Shown: piece by piece, positions 32,053-33,176 of the stretch
How positions within the stretch are numbered: the first letter of the stretch is position 1
Layout of the letters: every line of letters begins with the position of its first letter
Notes under the pieces: model-generated
Told to the model about the DNA's origin: nothing
Seen by the model: the letters and a program-made list of their open reading frames with translations, nothing else
Database searches by the model: none
Assembly (NCBI GenBank): GCA_937998695.1
Contig: CALLCO010000053.1
Coordinates: forward strand, 1 to 33,176
Source of the DNA: Candidatus Ozemibacteraceae bacterium
GTDB lineage: Bacteria; Muiribacteriota; Ozemobacteria; Ozemobacterales; Ozemobacteraceae
Reading direction: 5' to 3'
DNA length: 33,176 nt
Translations under genes and position numbers: made by a program

Positions 32053-33176
32053 ATGCAGTGTCCCGGATGTGGATTCGAAAACGAGAGCGACAACAAATTC
32101 TGCAACATGTGTGGAATGTCCCTGCCCACGCAGGGTGACGGGCTCCAGAGCCCCCTCGAGCGGGCCCCGCTCGAACTCGACCTCTCGCTCGACCTGTCCG
32201 AACCGGGCACGGGCGGCAAGGCAGCCCCGGCCGGCACCTTCGACCTCGACCTCAACCTCAACGCCGGCAGTGCCGCGCCCCCGGATCTCGGTACCCTCGA
32301 CCTGAGCCAGCCGGCACCGGCGCAGAGTCCGGGCGGGTTCGACCTCGATCTCGGCCTGGACAGCGCCAAGCCGGTGGCTGGTGGGCTCGACCTGAACCTC
32401 GATCCGGGAACCCCGGCCACCGGCGGCCAGGAACCCCTGTCCCTCGATCTGGGCGGGCTTGCCCCCGGCGGCACGCTCGACCTCGATCTCGGCGGCCCCA
32501 CTCCGAACCTCGATCTGGGTGCTGCCGAGCCAGCCATCGACCTGGATCTGGGGGCCCCAACCCCACCGCCGCCACCTGCGGCCAAACCTGCGACCAAGGC
32601 GGCCGCGCCGCCCCCCGCCGCCCCCCCACCCCCCGCTTTCGATCTGGAAGAACTCGGCAGCGAGGCCGCTCCCGAAGCTCCGGTCGCCGCTCCCCCGTCA
32701 CCCCCGCAGGCCGCCGCCAAGGCCCCGGCCAAGCCTGTCGCCCCGGTCAGTCCTCCCGCTCCCGAGCCGGCGCCCCCTCCCGCTGCCCCAGCCGTTCCCG
32801 CCGCCACAGTGACCGAGGAGATCACGTTCGATATCGGCAGCGAGACCACGGAAACCTCGACCTTCGAGTTCGGGGAACTCGATGCGTCGCTGGCCGAAAC
32901 TCCCGCCCCCGCGGCCCCGGCTGCGGCGGTGGACGGCGGACCGGAGGACGATGTCCTTGCCCAGTTCATGCTGAAACCGGACCAGGCCAAGACTCCGGCC
33001 GCCTCCCCGGCCAAGGCCGCCCCCAAAGGCCCGACCAAGGCCGCCTCCCAACCTCCCGCCCCCGAGTTCGAGACCATCGTCATCGAGGAGGCCCCCCTAT
33101 CGGCGGCCGCGTCCGCCCCAGATGCGAAAGGCGGCGAGGAAACGGTCGAGGTCGATGAGGAACTGGCCGGCCTGAT
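32053..33176 (+). CDS. Zinc-ribbon protein with Asp-Leu repeat and Pro/Ala-rich region (3' end outside window)
   Basis: The frame is open from ATG 32053 (CGGAGG 5 bases upstream) to the window edge, 374 codons. Residues 1-22 form a zinc ribbon: MQCPGCGFENESDNKFCNMC, with CxxC-x12-CxxC ligands. From about residue 38 to 178 the sequence is a repeat of Asp-Leu pairs with Gly/Pro/Ala spacers (LELDLSLDL, FDLDLNLN, FDLDLGLD, LDLNLDP, LDLDLGG, IDLDLGA). It then turns into long Pro/Ala/Lys-rich stretches broken by acidic segments (EEITFDIGS, TFEFGELD, PEDDVLAQFMLKP). No membrane helix appears within the visible part. Many bacterial zinc-ribbon proteins of this shape carry a membrane anchor or TPR domain further on. 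The function is unknown. Confidence 0.75.
   Translation, partial: MQCPGCGFENESDNKFCNMCGMSLPTQGDGLQSPLERAPLELDLSLDLSEPGTGGKAAPAGTFDLDLNLNAGSAAPPDLGTLDLSQPAPAQSPGGFDLDLGLDSAKPVAGGLDLNLDPGTPATGGQEPLSLDLGGLAPGGTLDLDLGGPTPNLDLGAAEPAIDLDLGAPTPPPPPAAKPATKAAAPPPAAPPPPAFDLEELGSEAAPEAPVAAPPSPPQAAAKAPAKPVAPVSPPAPEPAPPPAAPAVPAATVTEEITFDIGSETTETSTFEFGELDASLAETPAPAAPAAAVDGGPEDDVLAQFMLKPDQAKTPAASPAKAAPKGPTKAASQPPAPEFETIVIEEAPLSAAASAPDAKGGEETVEVDEELAGL

Noticed and set aside
32001-33083. 360-codon minus-strand frame rich in Gly/Ser/Ala
   Set aside because: Produced by the reverse complement of the Asp-Leu and Pro/Ala repeats; the plus frame has a zinc ribbon and a ribosome-binding site.

Overview
The window is a contiguous, very GC-rich piece of bacterial chromosome. 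It has dense protein coding and no rRNA, tRNA, CRISPR array, insertion sequence or phage gene that I can recognise. A probable outer-membrane beta-barrel protein, a lipoprotein binding protein and several signal peptides point to a diderm bacterium. A three-subunit molybdenum hydroxylase, FdrA/YlbE proteins and a mannose-family PTS suggest a fermentative or anaerobic heterotroph. A deep-branching lineage such as Candidatus Riflebacteria/Ozemobacteria would fit, but that placement is only a guess from gene content and base composition.

Layout, left to right. (1) 1-1314, minus: 5' part of an M1 aminopeptidase. (2) 1315-2836: a decayed region with a frameshifted TPR-type gene (minus) and an orphan coding fragment (plus). 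(3) 2837-3484, plus: guanylate kinase, followed by a hairpin-rich convergent spacer. (4) 7489-3779, minus: operon for a xanthine dehydrogenase-type hydroxylase (FAD, [2Fe-2S] and molybdopterin subunits). (5) 7613-14530, plus: one giant gene (about 2305 aa) holding two tandem copies of a membrane-sensor/HAMP/class III cyclase module. (6) 14779-18617, plus: FdrA, a free-standing 68-aa domain, YlbE (DUF1116) and a cyclase-family metal hydrolase, with a good promoter in front. (7) 19042-22204: a DUF4124-like exported protein (minus), FolE2 (plus) and an outer-membrane protein (minus). (8) 22353-31861, plus: a ten-gene operon with HutP-like regulator, PTS EIIA, EIIB, an ABC ATPase, a sugar-binding lipoprotein, a GH57 glucanotransferase/amylase, EIIC, EIID, HPr and Enzyme I. 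(9) 32053-33176, plus: start of a zinc-ribbon protein with a long Asp-Leu repeat.

Two things stand out. The giant cyclase is a natural pseudo-heterodimer. Its first catalytic domain keeps both metal-binding Asp but lacks the base-recognition and transition-state residues. Its second domain lacks the metal Asp but keeps the Lys, Thr, Asn and Arg. This is the same division of labour, in the same order, as in animal transmembrane adenylyl cyclases, and each half carries its own four-helix membrane sensor. The carbohydrate operon is a complete phosphotransferase relay (EI, HPr, IIA, IIB, IIC, IID) with an ABC ATPase and a sugar-binding lipoprotein inserted but no ABC permease. It also carries a cytoplasmic alpha-glucan enzyme and is headed by a HutP-type RNA-binding protein behind a near-consensus promoter. 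The FdrA/YlbE cluster and the hydroxylase operon may both serve catabolism of purine-like or other N-heterocyclic compounds, but substrates cannot be read from the sequence.
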